Source: an uncultured Mollicutes bacterium
Lineage (GTDB): Bacteria > Bacillota_I > Bacilli_A > RFN20 > CAG-826
Direction: 5' to 3'
Length of the DNA: 64,000 nt
Assembly: GCA_900539595.1 (NCBI GenBank)
Contig: UQCQ01000010.1
Span: 3,779-67,778 of the forward strand
Shown: piece after piece, positions 9,379 through 17,984 of the stretch
Position numbering within the stretch: the stretch's first letter is position 1
How the letters are laid out: each line of letters begins with the position of its first letter
Made by a program: the position numbers and the translations under genes
The notes under the pieces: model-generated
Databases searched by the model: none
Seen by the model: only the letters and a program-made list of their open reading frames with translations
Told to the model about the DNA's origin: nothing

Positions 9379-9852
9379 ATGATTATTCTTCACATTAAAG
9401 ACTACGGCGATATCCAGTTGGAGTTGGACCATCAATCTGCCCCAATCACTTGCCAAAATTTTGAGGAGCTTGTTAAAAAAGGGTTTTATGATGGCCTTAC
9501 GTTCCACCGCATCATCAAAGGATTCATGATTCAGGGTGGTGACCCGGAAGGAACTGGATGTGGCGGAAGTGGCAAAGAAATCCTAGGCGAGTTTAAAGCC
9601 AATGGGGTTAACAATACAATTTCCCATAAACGTGGTGTAATTTCTATGGCCCGTTCTCAGTGGTTTAACTCTGCTAGCAGCCAATTCTTCATCTGCGATG
9701 CTAACGATGAATTCTTGGATGGTCAATACGCCGCTTTTGGGCACGTAGTTCAAGGGATGGAAGTCGTAGATAAAATTGCTTCCACGAAGACCGACAGAAA
9801 CGATCGCCCCCTACAAAAAGTGGTTATTGAAAAAGCGGAATTCGTTGCCTAA
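9379..9852 (+). CDS. ppiB: Cyclophilin-type peptidyl-prolyl cis-trans isomerase
   Basis: The 157-aa single-domain cyclophilin speeds proline isomerisation during protein folding and lacks a signal peptide, so it is cytosolic. Visible core motifs are FHRIIKGFMIQGGDP, ISMAR, SSQFFI and FGHV. A tryptophan found in many cyclophilin active sites (W121 in human CypA) is Tyr here (LDGQYAAFG), as in many bacterial PpiB proteins. The ATG follows GAGAGGA. It lies 32 bp after the S66 peptidase and may be cotranscribed, although TATAGT at 9350-9355 could give its own start. Confidence 0.95.
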   Translation: MIILHIKDYGDIQLELDHQSAPITCQNFEELVKKGFYDGLTFHRIIKGFMIQGGDPEGTGCGGSGKEILGEFKANGVNNTISHKRGVISMARSQWFNSASSQFFICDANDEFLDGQYAAFGHVVQGMEVVDKIASTKTDRNDRPLQKVVIEKAEFVA

Positions 9853-9873
9853 TTTTCTGTTTTAATCCATGGA

Positions 9874-9899
9874 AATGAGCTTTTCCGGCTCATTTTTTC
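9874..9899 (+). terminator. Intrinsic terminator after ppiB
   Basis: AATGAGC / GCTCATT stem with a 7-nt loop, then a T tract. Confidence 0.85.
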
Positions 9900-9922
9900 T
9901 TTTCATTTTTGATAAATTAATT

Positions 9923-9965
9923 GTGCAAAAACCTAATATATTTCTATTTTATTGCGTTTTTGCAC
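9923..9965. repeat. Perfect 10-bp inverted repeat upstream of the 689-aa membrane protein gene
   Basis: GTGCAAAAAC at 9923-9932 and GTTTTTGCAC at 9956-9965 are separated by a 23-nt AT-rich loop. The arms lie just upstream of the promoter at 9979-10007. This suits an operator for a dimeric regulator. It is not a good terminator, because the stem is weak and the loop long. Confidence 0.6.
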
Positions 9966-9978
9966 GTTTTTTAAAGGC

Positions 9979-10007
9979 TTTACGCGCACGCAAGAGAACT
10001 ATATAAT
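9979..10007 (+). promoter_or_regulatory. Sigma-A promoter of the 689-aa membrane protein gene
   Basis: TTTACG (9979-9984), a 17-bp spacer and a perfect TATAAT (10002-10007). The GGAGG at 10026 would lie about 12 nt into the transcript. Confidence 0.75.
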
Positions 10008-10034
10008 TTGCCAAAGCCAAGTGTTGGAGGAAGT

Positions 10035-12104
10035 ATGAAAAAATCATCTCTAATTTTATCTCTAGTGGGCTTCGGAATTTCTATTTTCGCGATGTGCCTA
10101 CTTTTCCTGATTCCGTTATTCATGGGCCCGGATGCTCTTTACACCTTGACGGGGCTTGGCTCCCGATTTGGGGAACTTTTTAAAGGCCTATTTTCCTTCC
10201 CCAACGTTCAATTTATCCAAGTGCTTTGGCTGGTTGTCTTTGTCATTTTATTGTGTTTTTGGATTGCTGGGATTGTCGTTGCCTCTTTGCGGAAGAGAAA
10301 AGCCGCCATTGGAGGATTGATTCTATTCCTGGTTGAATTCTTAACCTTTCTATTTTTTTGCGCTTTGGCCTTCCAACCTGGATGGGATTTAACCAAAGAA
10401 CCATTTTGGGCTCTTGGATCGAACTTCTCCTCTCTGGCAGACAGTTTCTCTTCTTGGGGGCCTTATGGTTTAGTTGGCCTTGTCATCTATGCTAAAAAGG
10501 CTCATCTATTGGGCAATGGATGGACCGTGTTTATATTGGTAAGCGTTTTGCTTGGCATATTCGGCTTCCTTCTTTCTTCTATCGGTTACGTCATTGATAT
10601 GTCCGCTTCTGGAAAGGAGAAAATTCGTCCGAAGGCAAAACCTGCCGCTGCTTCTAAGCCAGAGGTGTCTGCCGCCGGCCCCTCCGTTATTATTGTTCAT
10701 GACGATGAAGCAAGCGTCCCTAATGAGGATAAGGAAAAGGACCATTCGAAGCCTGCTGTTGAATCTTCCTCCACCATTCCCGCCTCTACTTTCACGCCGA
10801 ACCCTAGTGGAATTCAGGGGCCTCTTCTTGTCCAATATATCAATACCTATTCTCCTGATGCTACGGCCAGCCCTAAGCCATCTTCCTCCACCGTTCCTGT
10901 TTCTGAAATTCAAGGAGCTATCTCGGGAGAAAAACCTTTAAGCGCGGAAGACGTCCGCAAGATTGTGCGCGAAGAACTTTTGCCGAAGGAAGAAAAGCAG
11001 CCCGTTATCATTTCGGTTCCTTCTCCCATTAATTCAAAAGAGGAAAAACCGTTAAGCGCGGAAGATGTTCGCAAGATTATTTCCGAAGAACTACGGAAGA
11101 ATCACGATGCTGGTAAAGAGGGTGATATCATCATCGAGGATGAAAGCAAGCCTGCCCCAAGCGTTTTAACCGAAGCGGATGTCCGTTCTATTATTGCCGA
11201 GGCAAAATTAACCCCGGCACCTGTTGAAAAACCGATCGAAGTTCCAACAAAAGAGGAACAGTCTTTAAAAGCGGAAGATATTCGCAAAATGATTTCCGAA
11301 GAAATTCATAAAGCAATCCCTGTCGAGAAGTCTCTAGACCCAAAACCCGGCCTCACTGCAGAAGACATTCGAGGAATCATGAAAGAAGAATTTGATCGGA
11401 GAGATAGCAAGAGTCGCGAAACTCTTACCGCGGCTTCTGTTCGACAAATCATCCGCCAAGAAATGAAAGATGTACCTCCGTTAGCCGATACGAAAGTTCA
11501 ACCAATTACCGTGGTTCTTTCCTCCTCCGCGGATAAGCCGGTGGAGGTAGCAAAGGAAATAAAAGAAGAACCTGCCCCTGCCCCTAAGGAAGAAAAAGAA
11601 GATGTCTCGAAGCCTCGCGTGGTTGGCGCCGTGAATCCCGATTTGCCTCCCCACGATAAAATCATTCGTATTCCGTTCCAAACCCGAATGAAATCCGCTG
11701 AACCCAGCATGGCGAAAAATTACAATGAATTGAAATCGGAAATTATGTCTTACGGGGTGAAGAGCCGAATTTCCAACAAAGGGGATACCTTCCGCTTGCA
11801 CAAAGTCACCTTTGTTCGCATTACTGTTGCTGGCAAAGCCTTAAAGCTCTATTTTGCTTTAAATCCCAAAGACTATGCGAATTCTCCACTTCCCATTCAG
11901 GATGTAAGCCATAAGAAGGTTTACGCAGATATCCCTCTCGTATTCAAGGTGAAGAGTGACCTTTCGATGAAGCGAGCGAAGGATTTGATCTCCGATGTCA
12001 TGAAGAAAAATGGTTTGAAGCAAGGAACGGTAGAAACCAAAAATTGGATTGATGAAATTTCAGAGCCGGATACCGAAACCATGGATGATTCGGACGAAGA
12101 CTAA
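10035..12104 (+). CDS. Four-TM protein with six SAEDVRKI-like repeats and a conserved C-terminal domain
   Basis: 689 aa, function not known. Residues 1-190 hold about four TM helices. A Pro/Ser/Glu-rich low-complexity stretch follows. Between about 295 and 475 come six imperfect copies of a 12-15 residue motif, xLxAEDVRKIIxEE: LSAEDVRKIVREE, LSAEDVRKIISEE, LTEADVRSIIAEA, LKAEDIRKMISEE, LTAEDIRGIMKEE and LTAASVRQIIRQE. The last 140 residues form a compact domain (YNELKSEIMSYGVKSRIS, then FVRITVAGKALKLYFALNP). I recall similar domains in other Firmicutes, with no assigned role. The C terminus is acidic. The start follows GGAGG. The protein may anchor and organise a partner through the helical repeats. 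Confidence 0.85.
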   Translation: MKKSSLILSLVGFGISIFAMCLLFLIPLFMGPDALYTLTGLGSRFGELFKGLFSFPNVQFIQVLWLVVFVILLCFWIAGIVVASLRKRKAAIGGLILFLVEFLTFLFFCALAFQPGWDLTKEPFWALGSNFSSLADSFSSWGPYGLVGLVIYAKKAHLLGNGWTVFILVSVLLGIFGFLLSSIGYVIDMSASGKEKIRPKAKPAAASKPEVSAAGPSVIIVHDDEASVPNEDKEKDHSKPAVESSSTIPASTFTPNPSGIQGPLLVQYINTYSPDATASPKPSSSTVPVSEIQGAISGEKPLSAEDVRKIVREELLPKEEKQPVIISVPSPINSKEEKPLSAEDVRKIISEELRKNHDAGKEGDIIIEDESKPAPSVLTEADVRSIIAEAKLTPAPVEKPIEVPTKEEQSLKAEDIRKMISEEIHKAIPVEKSLDPKPGLTAEDIRGIMKEEFDRRDSKSRETLTAASVRQIIRQEMKDVPPLADTKVQPITVVLSSSADKPVEVAKEIKEEPAPAPKEEKEDVSKPRVVGAVNPDLPPHDKIIRIPFQTRMKSAEPSMAKNYNELKSEIMSYGVKSRISNKGDTFRLHKVTFVRITVAGKALKLYFALNPKDYANSPLPIQDVSHKKVYADIPLVFKVKSDLSMKRAKDLISDVMKKNGLKQGTVETKNWIDEISEPDTETMDDSDED

Positions 12105-12118
12105 TTCCTTATATTTAT

Positions 12119-12143
12119 GCGGGCTGTCGAGCCCGCTTTTTTT
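12119..12143 (+). terminator. Intrinsic terminator
   Basis: GCGGGCT / AGCCCGC 7-bp stem with loop GTCG, then a run of seven T. Confidence 0.9.
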
Positions 12144-12239
12144 ATTCCGTAGACGGTGTAAAAGAAGCACCTCTTTATATTTTTCTAGAAATTTGCTAAT
12201 ATCTTCGGGCTGAATTTTCGGCGGAAAGGAAGTGGTTGG

Positions 12240-13262
12240 ATGGATCTCCCTGATTGGGCTAGTATCATCCTGCTACTTTTCTTCTTGTTGATGAGCGCAT
12301 TCTATAGCGCTACTGAAACAGCCTTTGCTTGCCTAAATAAATATAAGTTCCAAATCGAAGCCGAAGATGGAAAGACTTCCTCGAAGCTAATCGTAAAGTT
12401 ATACGAGCACTTTGAAACTACTTTAATCACCGTTTTAATTGGGAATAACCTGTTTGCGGTTTTGATATCCACGGTATCCACGTTTTTATTCTTGCATTTG
12501 TTTCACGGCATCTTAAATGATTCCGTGGTATCCCTAATCGCTTCCATTATCATGGCGATTATTACTTTTATGTTTGGCGACACCATTCCTAAGTTCGTAG
12601 CTAAAAGGGCTCCGAACATTGTGGCGAGAATTGTAGCTTTCCCAACAGCATTCTTTGTCATTTTATTCTTTCCAATTTCTCTTGTTTTTCGTGGATTTGA
12701 ATGGCTAACGCGTAAAATTTTCCGTGCAAAACCCGAGGCAGATTTTACAGATGAGGATTTTGCGCAGGAAATTGAGAGGAAGGAGAAAGAAGGGGAACTG
12801 GAAGAAAACGAATCGGATATTATTGTCAATTCAATCGACTTTGGAGATACGGCAATCCGCGAAGTTCTCACTCCGTTGAGCCGTATGACCATGCTGAATG
12901 GCGAAAAGCTCACCACGAAAGCTGTTATTGAATTCTTGAAGAAATGCCCCTATTCGCGCATTCCGATTTATTATCAAACGCCGGATCGCATGATTGGCGT
13001 TCTTGTTGTTAAAAACTTCCTAGCCGCTTACTTGCACGATCCTAGCGTTTCCTATTTGCCTTATGTGCAAAAGCCTTATTTTGTTAAACCGAACGTTAAA
13101 ATCGATGACCTAATTGATGGCTTTAGAGAGAACCACACTCAAATTGCTCTTGTTCGCAAAGACAAGAAAATAATCGGTATGGTGACTACCGAAGACGTAC
13201 TGGAAGAATTAGTTGGTAACATCGGCGAGAATACTGCCCCACTTCAGGAGGGAAAGAAATGA
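12240..13262 (+). CDS. CNNM/CBS-domain membrane protein (CorC/HlyC-like), shorter paralogue
   Basis: 340 aa. An N-terminal CNNM-type transmembrane domain (about residues 1-165) contains SAFYSATETAF and a stretch with GDTIPK. It is followed by a pair of CBS domains ending in GMVTTEDVLEELVG. Unlike the next gene it stops right after the CBS pair, so it lacks the C-terminal CorC_HlyC domain. Members are linked to Mg2+ or Co2+ efflux and ion homeostasis. Its 3' end overlaps the next paralogue by ATGA, so the two are translationally coupled and may form a heterodimer. Confidence 0.9.
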   Translation: MDLPDWASIILLLFFLLMSAFYSATETAFACLNKYKFQIEAEDGKTSSKLIVKLYEHFETTLITVLIGNNLFAVLISTVSTFLFLHLFHGILNDSVVSLIASIIMAIITFMFGDTIPKFVAKRAPNIVARIVAFPTAFFVILFFPISLVFRGFEWLTRKIFRAKPEADFTDEDFAQEIERKEKEGELEENESDIIVNSIDFGDTAIREVLTPLSRMTMLNGEKLTTKAVIEFLKKCPYSRIPIYYQTPDRMIGVLVVKNFLAAYLHDPSVSYLPYVQKPYFVKPNVKIDDLIDGFRENHTQIALVRKDKKIIGMVTTEDVLEELVGNIGENTAPLQEGKK

Positions 13263-14545
13263 ACCCCCAAGTCATTTTGTATCTTGTACTGATTGTGGTT
13301 TTACTTGTTTTTTCTGCATTCTTTTCCTCGTGCGACATGGCCTATTCCGTCGTGAACAAAAGAAAATTGAAAGCGGCGATGGACAAAGGGTCCTCCGTAG
13401 CTAAGAGAGCATTCCGTTACGCGGAAAAATACGATGAGACGATTGTAACGGTCTTATTCGGCAATAACCTCGTTAATATTCTTGCGTCCTCTCTTGCAGC
13501 GGCTCTTTCTTTGTTGGAACCATTTTCCCATAATCCTATGAGTTCCACTTACATTTCGTTGATTATGTTGGCGGTGTTATTGGTTTTTGGCGAGATTCTT
13601 CCAAAAGCTTTTGGAAAGAATTTTTCTTATCGTATCGCGATGATGTCAGCTCCTGTCCTCCTTGTTTTCGAATACGCCTTCTTCCCGATTTCCAAGTCGG
13701 TTAGTTGGATAGCGAATCTCATGACTAAGCCTCTTTTAAAGTTTGCGCCTGCGGATGCCCCCGCTAGTGATGAAGAACTGCAGGCGATGGTCGACGATAT
13801 TGAAGATGAAGGATTTATTGATCACGACCAAAGCGAACTTATTCAAAACTCCATCGAATTTAAAGACACCTGTGCTTACGAGGTTATGACGCCACGCGTT
13901 CGTATTGAAGGAATTGAAATTACGGAAGATTTGAATCGATACGTGTTAAAAGAAGGGGCATTCCGCCATTCTCGCATTCCGGTTTATCGGAAAAATTACG
14001 ATCACATCATTGGGTATATTCCCGTCAAGGGGCTACAAAGAGCGATTATCAATGGGCAAAAGTTGTCCTTTGATCGTTTGATGCTTCCAATTCTTGAAGT
14101 TCCGCGGACCATGGAAATTTCAACGATTTTGGAATTGATGAAAAAGAGCAAGCATCATATTGCCGTGGTCAAGGACGAATATGGTGGAACAGAAGGAATC
14201 GTTACCTTAGAAGATATTCTAGAAGAATTGGTAGGTGAATTGTGGGACGAATCCGAGCCCATTGATTTAACGGTGAGAAAAGGGGAAAGAAGAAACATTT
14301 ATTACGCCAAAGGACGTATGTCTATTGACGAATTTTTTGAAACCTTTCACTTGGACGAAGAAGAGATTGATGAAGACTACGAAACCCTATCTGGTTGGTT
14401 TAATGATAAGCTGGGTAGATTTGGCAAAGTGGGGGATTCCTTGGAATACGGCAAACTTACCATTAGCGTCCTAAAAGCTTCTGCCTATACGGTGGATGAA
14501 TTTAAAATCGTTTATCACCCGCGGCGTATTGTTAAAGAAGACTAA
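13259..14545 (+). CDS. CNNM/CBS/CorC_HlyC-domain membrane protein, full-length paralogue
   Basis: 428 aa with the complete hemolysin-C-like architecture. The CNNM domain (SAFFSSCDMAYS at the start, GEILPK near 115) is followed by a CBS pair with VMTPRVRIE and GTEGIVTLEDILEELVGE. The CorC_HlyC domain covers roughly the last 85 residues (GRMSIDEFF... LSGWFNDKLG). Likely a Mg2+/Co2+ transporter or sensor. The last 14 bp overlap the convergent guanylate kinase gene, with no terminator between them. Confidence 0.92.
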   Translation: MNPQVILYLVLIVVLLVFSAFFSSCDMAYSVVNKRKLKAAMDKGSSVAKRAFRYAEKYDETIVTVLFGNNLVNILASSLAAALSLLEPFSHNPMSSTYISLIMLAVLLVFGEILPKAFGKNFSYRIAMMSAPVLLVFEYAFFPISKSVSWIANLMTKPLLKFAPADAPASDEELQAMVDDIEDEGFIDHDQSELIQNSIEFKDTCAYEVMTPRVRIEGIEITEDLNRYVLKEGAFRHSRIPVYRKNYDHIIGYIPVKGLQRAIINGQKLSFDRLMLPILEVPRTMEISTILELMKKSKHHIAVVKDEYGGTEGIVTLEDILEELVGELWDESEPIDLTVRKGERRNIYYAKGRMSIDEFFETFHLDEEEIDEDYETLSGWFNDKLGRFGKVGDSLEYGKLTISVLKASAYTVDEFKIVYHPRRIVKED

Positions 14546-15071
14546 GCTTTTGCTGATAAAGATTTAAAATGTCGTTGGATAATTTTTCGACGCTGTCTTG
14601 ATCGGTTGTTAAGATAAAATCTGGATGGCCGATACGGCTTAAATCGAATTCTTTTTTATCGTTTTGAATTCGGGATTCAATAGCGGATTTTTCATCACCA
14701 CGTTGCGCCATTCTTTTTCGACGAGTTTCCTCTTTAGCATCTAGAAAAAAAGTAATAATTCTTGGATTGTTCAATTTTATGAAGGCTTGTAATCCGACTG
14801 GGTCTACGATAAGGACTTTGTCGTCGGCGACTTCCGCTTTGGAAGACCCATATTCGTTTCCATTATAGTGCGTGGTTTCAACAAAGGAGTCTTCCTTTTT
14901 CAATTGATCAAATTGCTCTTTGCTAACGAAATGATAATCGACATCTTGTCTTTCCCCGCTTCGCATGGGTCTAGTTGTGTGAGTAATCACCTTTTTAATG
15001 CCGTAATGAGCTTGTAAATATTTCGCAATTTCCGTTTTTCCGGATGCGCTAGCACCAACGAGTAAAATCAT
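14532..15071 (-). CDS. gmk: Guanylate kinase-like protein
   Basis: 179 aa. P-loop GASASGKT near the N terminus, the GMP-binding segment TTRPMRSGE followed by YHF, and the lid-region Arg residues in ETRRKRMAQR. It would phosphorylate GMP to GDP with ATP. It is shorter than typical Gmk (about 190-210 aa), so a related nucleotide kinase remains possible. The start at 15071 places the P-loop at the usual distance; a longer reading adds 16 unlikely residues. No Shine-Dalgarno is seen, and TATCAT (15081-15086) ends 9 nt before the ATG. Confidence 0.85.
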   Translation of the reverse strand: MILLVGASASGKTEIAKYLQAHYGIKKVITHTTRPMRSGERQDVDYHFVSKEQFDQLKKEDSFVETTHYNGNEYGSSKAEVADDKVLIVDPVGLQAFIKLNNPRIITFFLDAKEETRRKRMAQRGDEKSAIESRIQNDKKEFDLSRIGHPDFILTTDQDSVEKLSNDILNLYQQKLSLL

Positions 15072-15242
15072 AGTTGAGGTATGATACCACAAAGAGAATT
15101 GCTCGGTGGAAACCAACAAAAATAATTGTAAATTTTTTATAGAGATTTAATCGATTGCGCCTTTTCTTTTTCCGAAACCGAAAAAATAGTTCGACAAAAT
15201 TTTCTTTTTTTCACCTTCTAAGTATACGTGGAGGAAGCAAAA

Positions 15243-15596
15243 ATGAACTATCTCTTGAATCGGATGGACGTAGAGAAAAAGGTCCAAAAATTATATGGGG
15301 TTAGTCTAGTCAAGCTAGGCAAGCCTTCTTGTTCTCATATTTATGACCTATCTGATGAGTTCTTAGCCGAAAAAAGCCATACGCCCGAGGCGAGATTTCT
15401 CTCTCGAGTGAAGACTTATTTTTGGAAATTGAATCCTTTGGAACGGAAAATTTTGATTATCAATCTATTGGAAAATGGAACTTATTACCCTTTTTGGTAT
15501 TTGCCCGATGTTTCCACGAAGGAATTCAACGCCCTGGAAAAGTCGTTGATCGTTCATTTAATCTGCTTCGCCGATGATGAGGGGGTGCTTGCATGA
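15243..15596 (+). CDS. Unknown cytoplasmic protein, first gene of the Tad-like operon
   Basis: 117 aa, no signal peptide or TM segment. Basic and aromatic-rich middle (FLSRVKTYFWKLNPLERKIL) with a pattern a little like a sigma-factor or phage-type regulator helix pair, but no family is recognised. GGAGG lies 8 nt before ATG 15243. The stop overlaps the next start (ATGA), so it belongs to the same operon as the CpaF/TadB/TadC genes. A regulator or assembly factor is a guess from position only. Confidence 0.75.
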   Translation: MNYLLNRMDVEKKVQKLYGVSLVKLGKPSCSHIYDLSDEFLAEKSHTPEARFLSRVKTYFWKLNPLERKILIINLLENGTYYPFWYLPDVSTKEFNALEKSLIVHLICFADDEGVLA

Positions 15597-16624
15597 AGAA
15601 AGGAATATTAGCTTTAGCGTTGCCGTTTGCCTATTTGGCCTGTGCCTCTGCCGTTATTCAAGAAGCCCCGCTTTATTCCTATAAATTTTGGATGGATGAA
15701 GTAGTGAAAGGACAACCGGCTCGGTTGCATTTTGATTGTTGGGCAACGACGTCTAAGCCGGTAACCTTCATTCGGTATACCCTCACTTTGATGGAATTTT
15801 CCACGACTCTTTTTACTTATGGGCCTGCTAATGGTGAAATCCCTTTTACCATTTCAAAAGGCGGGGCTCATTTCACCTTGAACAAGAGTTTCCCAACGAA
15901 CGGAATCGCCTCTTATTCGACTTGGAATGTCGATCTTGTTTTGCAAGGGAGATTCGACCAAAATCAAAGTTCGCAAATCGTGATTCGTAAAACGATGCAC
16001 CATGGACCTGGCGAACCTTATCACACGAAAGAAAATCCTTTTGTCGTAACCGCGGATTCAACCTTTGATCCTGGCCGCAGTTCCTACGATTTCAATAAGG
16101 CTGAAAAACTGATGCCGTTAACCCCTATTTATAAATTCGGGAACCTCTCTTCCAATTCATCGCAATATTTACGAGCTTTTCAGATGGAAATCAGTGGAAT
16201 CCGCAAGGAGAACAATGGAGAAGAGCAAGTACGGGTTTCCGATGCTTCCGTCACCGTGTTTGGACATGGGAAAGAATATGCAAAAGTCGCGGACAAAATG
16301 GATGCATCTGGATCGTCTTTTGGTTTCTATCTCACCCCGGTTCAGATATCGGGAAAAACCAAATTTTTCTTAAGCAATTCCTTCTCACTGAATCGTTCTA
16401 CCGGGGCTTTGCGAAAAGGAGCTCCTAAATCGAAAAAGGAGATAGCCACTCGCTATCTGCCCATGCCGCTAGGAACGGGGGAATCCAGTTCCCTTTACTC
16501 CTGGCAGCTTGATTTTCTATTGAATGAAAAAGATTGGATTCGGGTCCGCTCCTATGATGTCAATCATCAATACGGCCTTGCGGGAAGCCAAGGAACGTAT
16601 CGAGTCGTATTAGGAGGTCGTTAA
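15593..16624 (+). CDS. Secreted protein of unknown function in the Tad-like operon
   Basis: 343 aa. A hydrophobic leader after MKKG ends in CASA, which fits signal peptidase I; the Cys context (YLAC) is not a canonical lipobox. The mature part is rich in beta-strand patterns and aromatic residues, with no TM. GAGGGGG precedes the ATG. It is coupled to the gene before it by a 4-bp overlap and lies 2 bp before the next. It is probably an extracellular or pseudopilus-associated component; no homologous family is recognised. Confidence 0.8.
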   Translation: MKKGILALALPFAYLACASAVIQEAPLYSYKFWMDEVVKGQPARLHFDCWATTSKPVTFIRYTLTLMEFSTTLFTYGPANGEIPFTISKGGAHFTLNKSFPTNGIASYSTWNVDLVLQGRFDQNQSSQIVIRKTMHHGPGEPYHTKENPFVVTADSTFDPGRSSYDFNKAEKLMPLTPIYKFGNLSSNSSQYLRAFQMEISGIRKENNGEEQVRVSDASVTVFGHGKEYAKVADKMDASGSSFGFYLTPVQISGKTKFFLSNSFSLNRSTGALRKGAPKSKKEIATRYLPMPLGTGESSSLYSWQLDFLLNEKDWIRVRSYDVNHQYGLAGSQGTYRVVLGGR

Positions 16625-16626
16625 TC

Positions 16627-17016
16627 ATGGGAGAATTGCTTTTTGCCGGATGTTTTTTGCTTGTGTCCCTTTCTACCTTCGTTCAAGGGTTTAATTGGAG
16701 CGGATGGAACCGAGGCTTTCTTGGATTATATGGGGCCGTCATCGAGACCAGCGTCTCCAATTTTGATAGCAACCAATATGTCACGATTCCTCATTTTGAT
16801 TCGGGGGCTTTGAATGCCTCTTTAGGGGATTATGTAAAAAACAACATGGCTCCCTATAGTCGGTCTACCACCTACACGGTAACTCTTGGCGATCGAATCC
16901 CCTATACCAATGGGTATTCGTCGGTAAAAATTGCTTTTCGTGCTGATTTAGGATTTCGAATCCTCAATAAAACGGCTTCGTTCCGGATTGAAAAAATCAC
17001 AGAGGATCATGCATGA
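16627..17016 (+). CDS. Small secreted or anchored protein in the Tad-like operon
   Basis: 129 aa. Starts MGELLFAGCFLLVSLSTF, a hydrophobic segment that could be a signal anchor or a pilin-like N helix. A polar, Ser/Asn/Thr-rich ectodomain follows. AGGAGG lies upstream of ATG 16627, and the 3' end overlaps the ATPase start by ATGA. The size and topology fit a minor pilin (TadE/F-like), but the motif evidence is weak. Confidence 0.75.
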   Translation: MGELLFAGCFLLVSLSTFVQGFNWSGWNRGFLGLYGAVIETSVSNFDSNQYVTIPHFDSGALNASLGDYVKNNMAPYSRSTTYTVTLGDRIPYTNGYSSVKIAFRADLGFRILNKTASFRIEKITEDHA

Positions 17017-17984
17017 CGACCAATCAACGTTTAACTGCATTTTTGGAATCTTCTTTTTTGTCTGAACTGCTCCAAGTGCCAACCGTAACGGATATTAGTT
17101 TCAATGGGGAAGCGCTCTATTACGAAGATTCTGCTTTAGGGAGACAAAAATACGAAAAGGAAATAGCCAATTCCGCCGTAGGGGATTTCCTGCGTCAAAT
17201 CGCCAATTTTAGCGACAAACAGTTTTCCTATATGAATCCAATTCTCGACGTCAGTTTCTCTCGATATCGTTTGAACGCGACTTTCTTGTCCATCGTTCGC
17301 GTCAAAGACGAACGCGCTTATTCCTTCTCGCTGCGTATTGGAAAAGAAGGAAGCGCCATTTTGGATGACGATACAGAGTTTTGGGGAGGGTCTCGTCCGA
17401 TCCTCATGGATGCGATTCACCAAAGAAAAAGCATTGTCATCGCCGGAGAAACCGGAGCAGGGAAGACGGAACTTCAAAAATACTTATTGATGCATTTGCC
17501 TCCCGCGACTCGCGTCATCGTCATTGATAATGTCGAAGAGTTAGAAATGAGCCGTTCCTCCTCCCATTTGGATTTGACCAGTTGGCTGGTAGATGATCGG
17601 ATTAAAGATGCTTCTTTCCCCTCATTGATTCGCAATGCCCTTCGAAATAATCCGGACTATCTTTTGATCGCGGAAAGCCGTGGGGCTGAGATGTTGGACG
17701 CCTTGAACTGCGTGATGAGCGGTCACCCCATTATGACCACGCTTCACGCAAAGGATATTTACTCTGTCCCCCAGCGAATTGCCCGCATGGCCCTTATGGC
17801 CAATGACAAGCTTGTTTTCGATGAGGTTCTTACGGATGTCTATCACCATTTTTCCTTGGTGGTTTACCTCAAAAAAGTGTTTCGCGATGGCAGGGTGGTT
17901 CGTTATATCGATGAAGTGGGGGAAATGGAAGAATCCACGCGTTCTATTCGAATGCTTTCGTCCCGAAAAGGAGACCTATTATGA
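17013..17984 (+). CDS. CpaF/TadA-type secretion ATPase
   Basis: 323-aa type II/IV secretion ATPase that powers pilin assembly or export at the cytoplasmic face. Walker A GETGAGKT at 145-152, an Asp-box region (VIVIDNVEEL) near 170, Walker B-like LLIAESRG near 217-224, and the His box GHPIMTTLHAKD at 237-248. It lacks the long N-terminal extension of many CpaF proteins. It overlaps its neighbours by 4 bp on both sides and is followed by two T2SSF-like membrane proteins. This is the core Tad arrangement. Confidence 0.92.
   Translation: MTTNQRLTAFLESSFLSELLQVPTVTDISFNGEALYYEDSALGRQKYEKEIANSAVGDFLRQIANFSDKQFSYMNPILDVSFSRYRLNATFLSIVRVKDERAYSFSLRIGKEGSAILDDDTEFWGGSRPILMDAIHQRKSIVIAGETGAGKTELQKYLLMHLPPATRVIVIDNVEELEMSRSSSHLDLTSWLVDDRIKDASFPSLIRNALRNNPDYLLIAESRGAEMLDALNCVMSGHPIMTTLHAKDIYSVPQRIARMALMANDKLVFDEVLTDVYHHFSLVVYLKKVFRDGRVVRYIDEVGEMEESTRSIRMLSSRKGDLL

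Noticed and set aside
10506..10913. Antisense Arg/Gly-rich frame (and 11481-11801)
   Set aside because: Composition mirrors the low-complexity Pro/Ser/Glu-rich coding strand; no ribosome site.
15597..15660. The 343-aa protein as a lipoprotein
   Set aside because: The Cys is preceded by YLA, which lacks the Leu/Val at -3 of a lipobox; a signal peptidase I site fits better.
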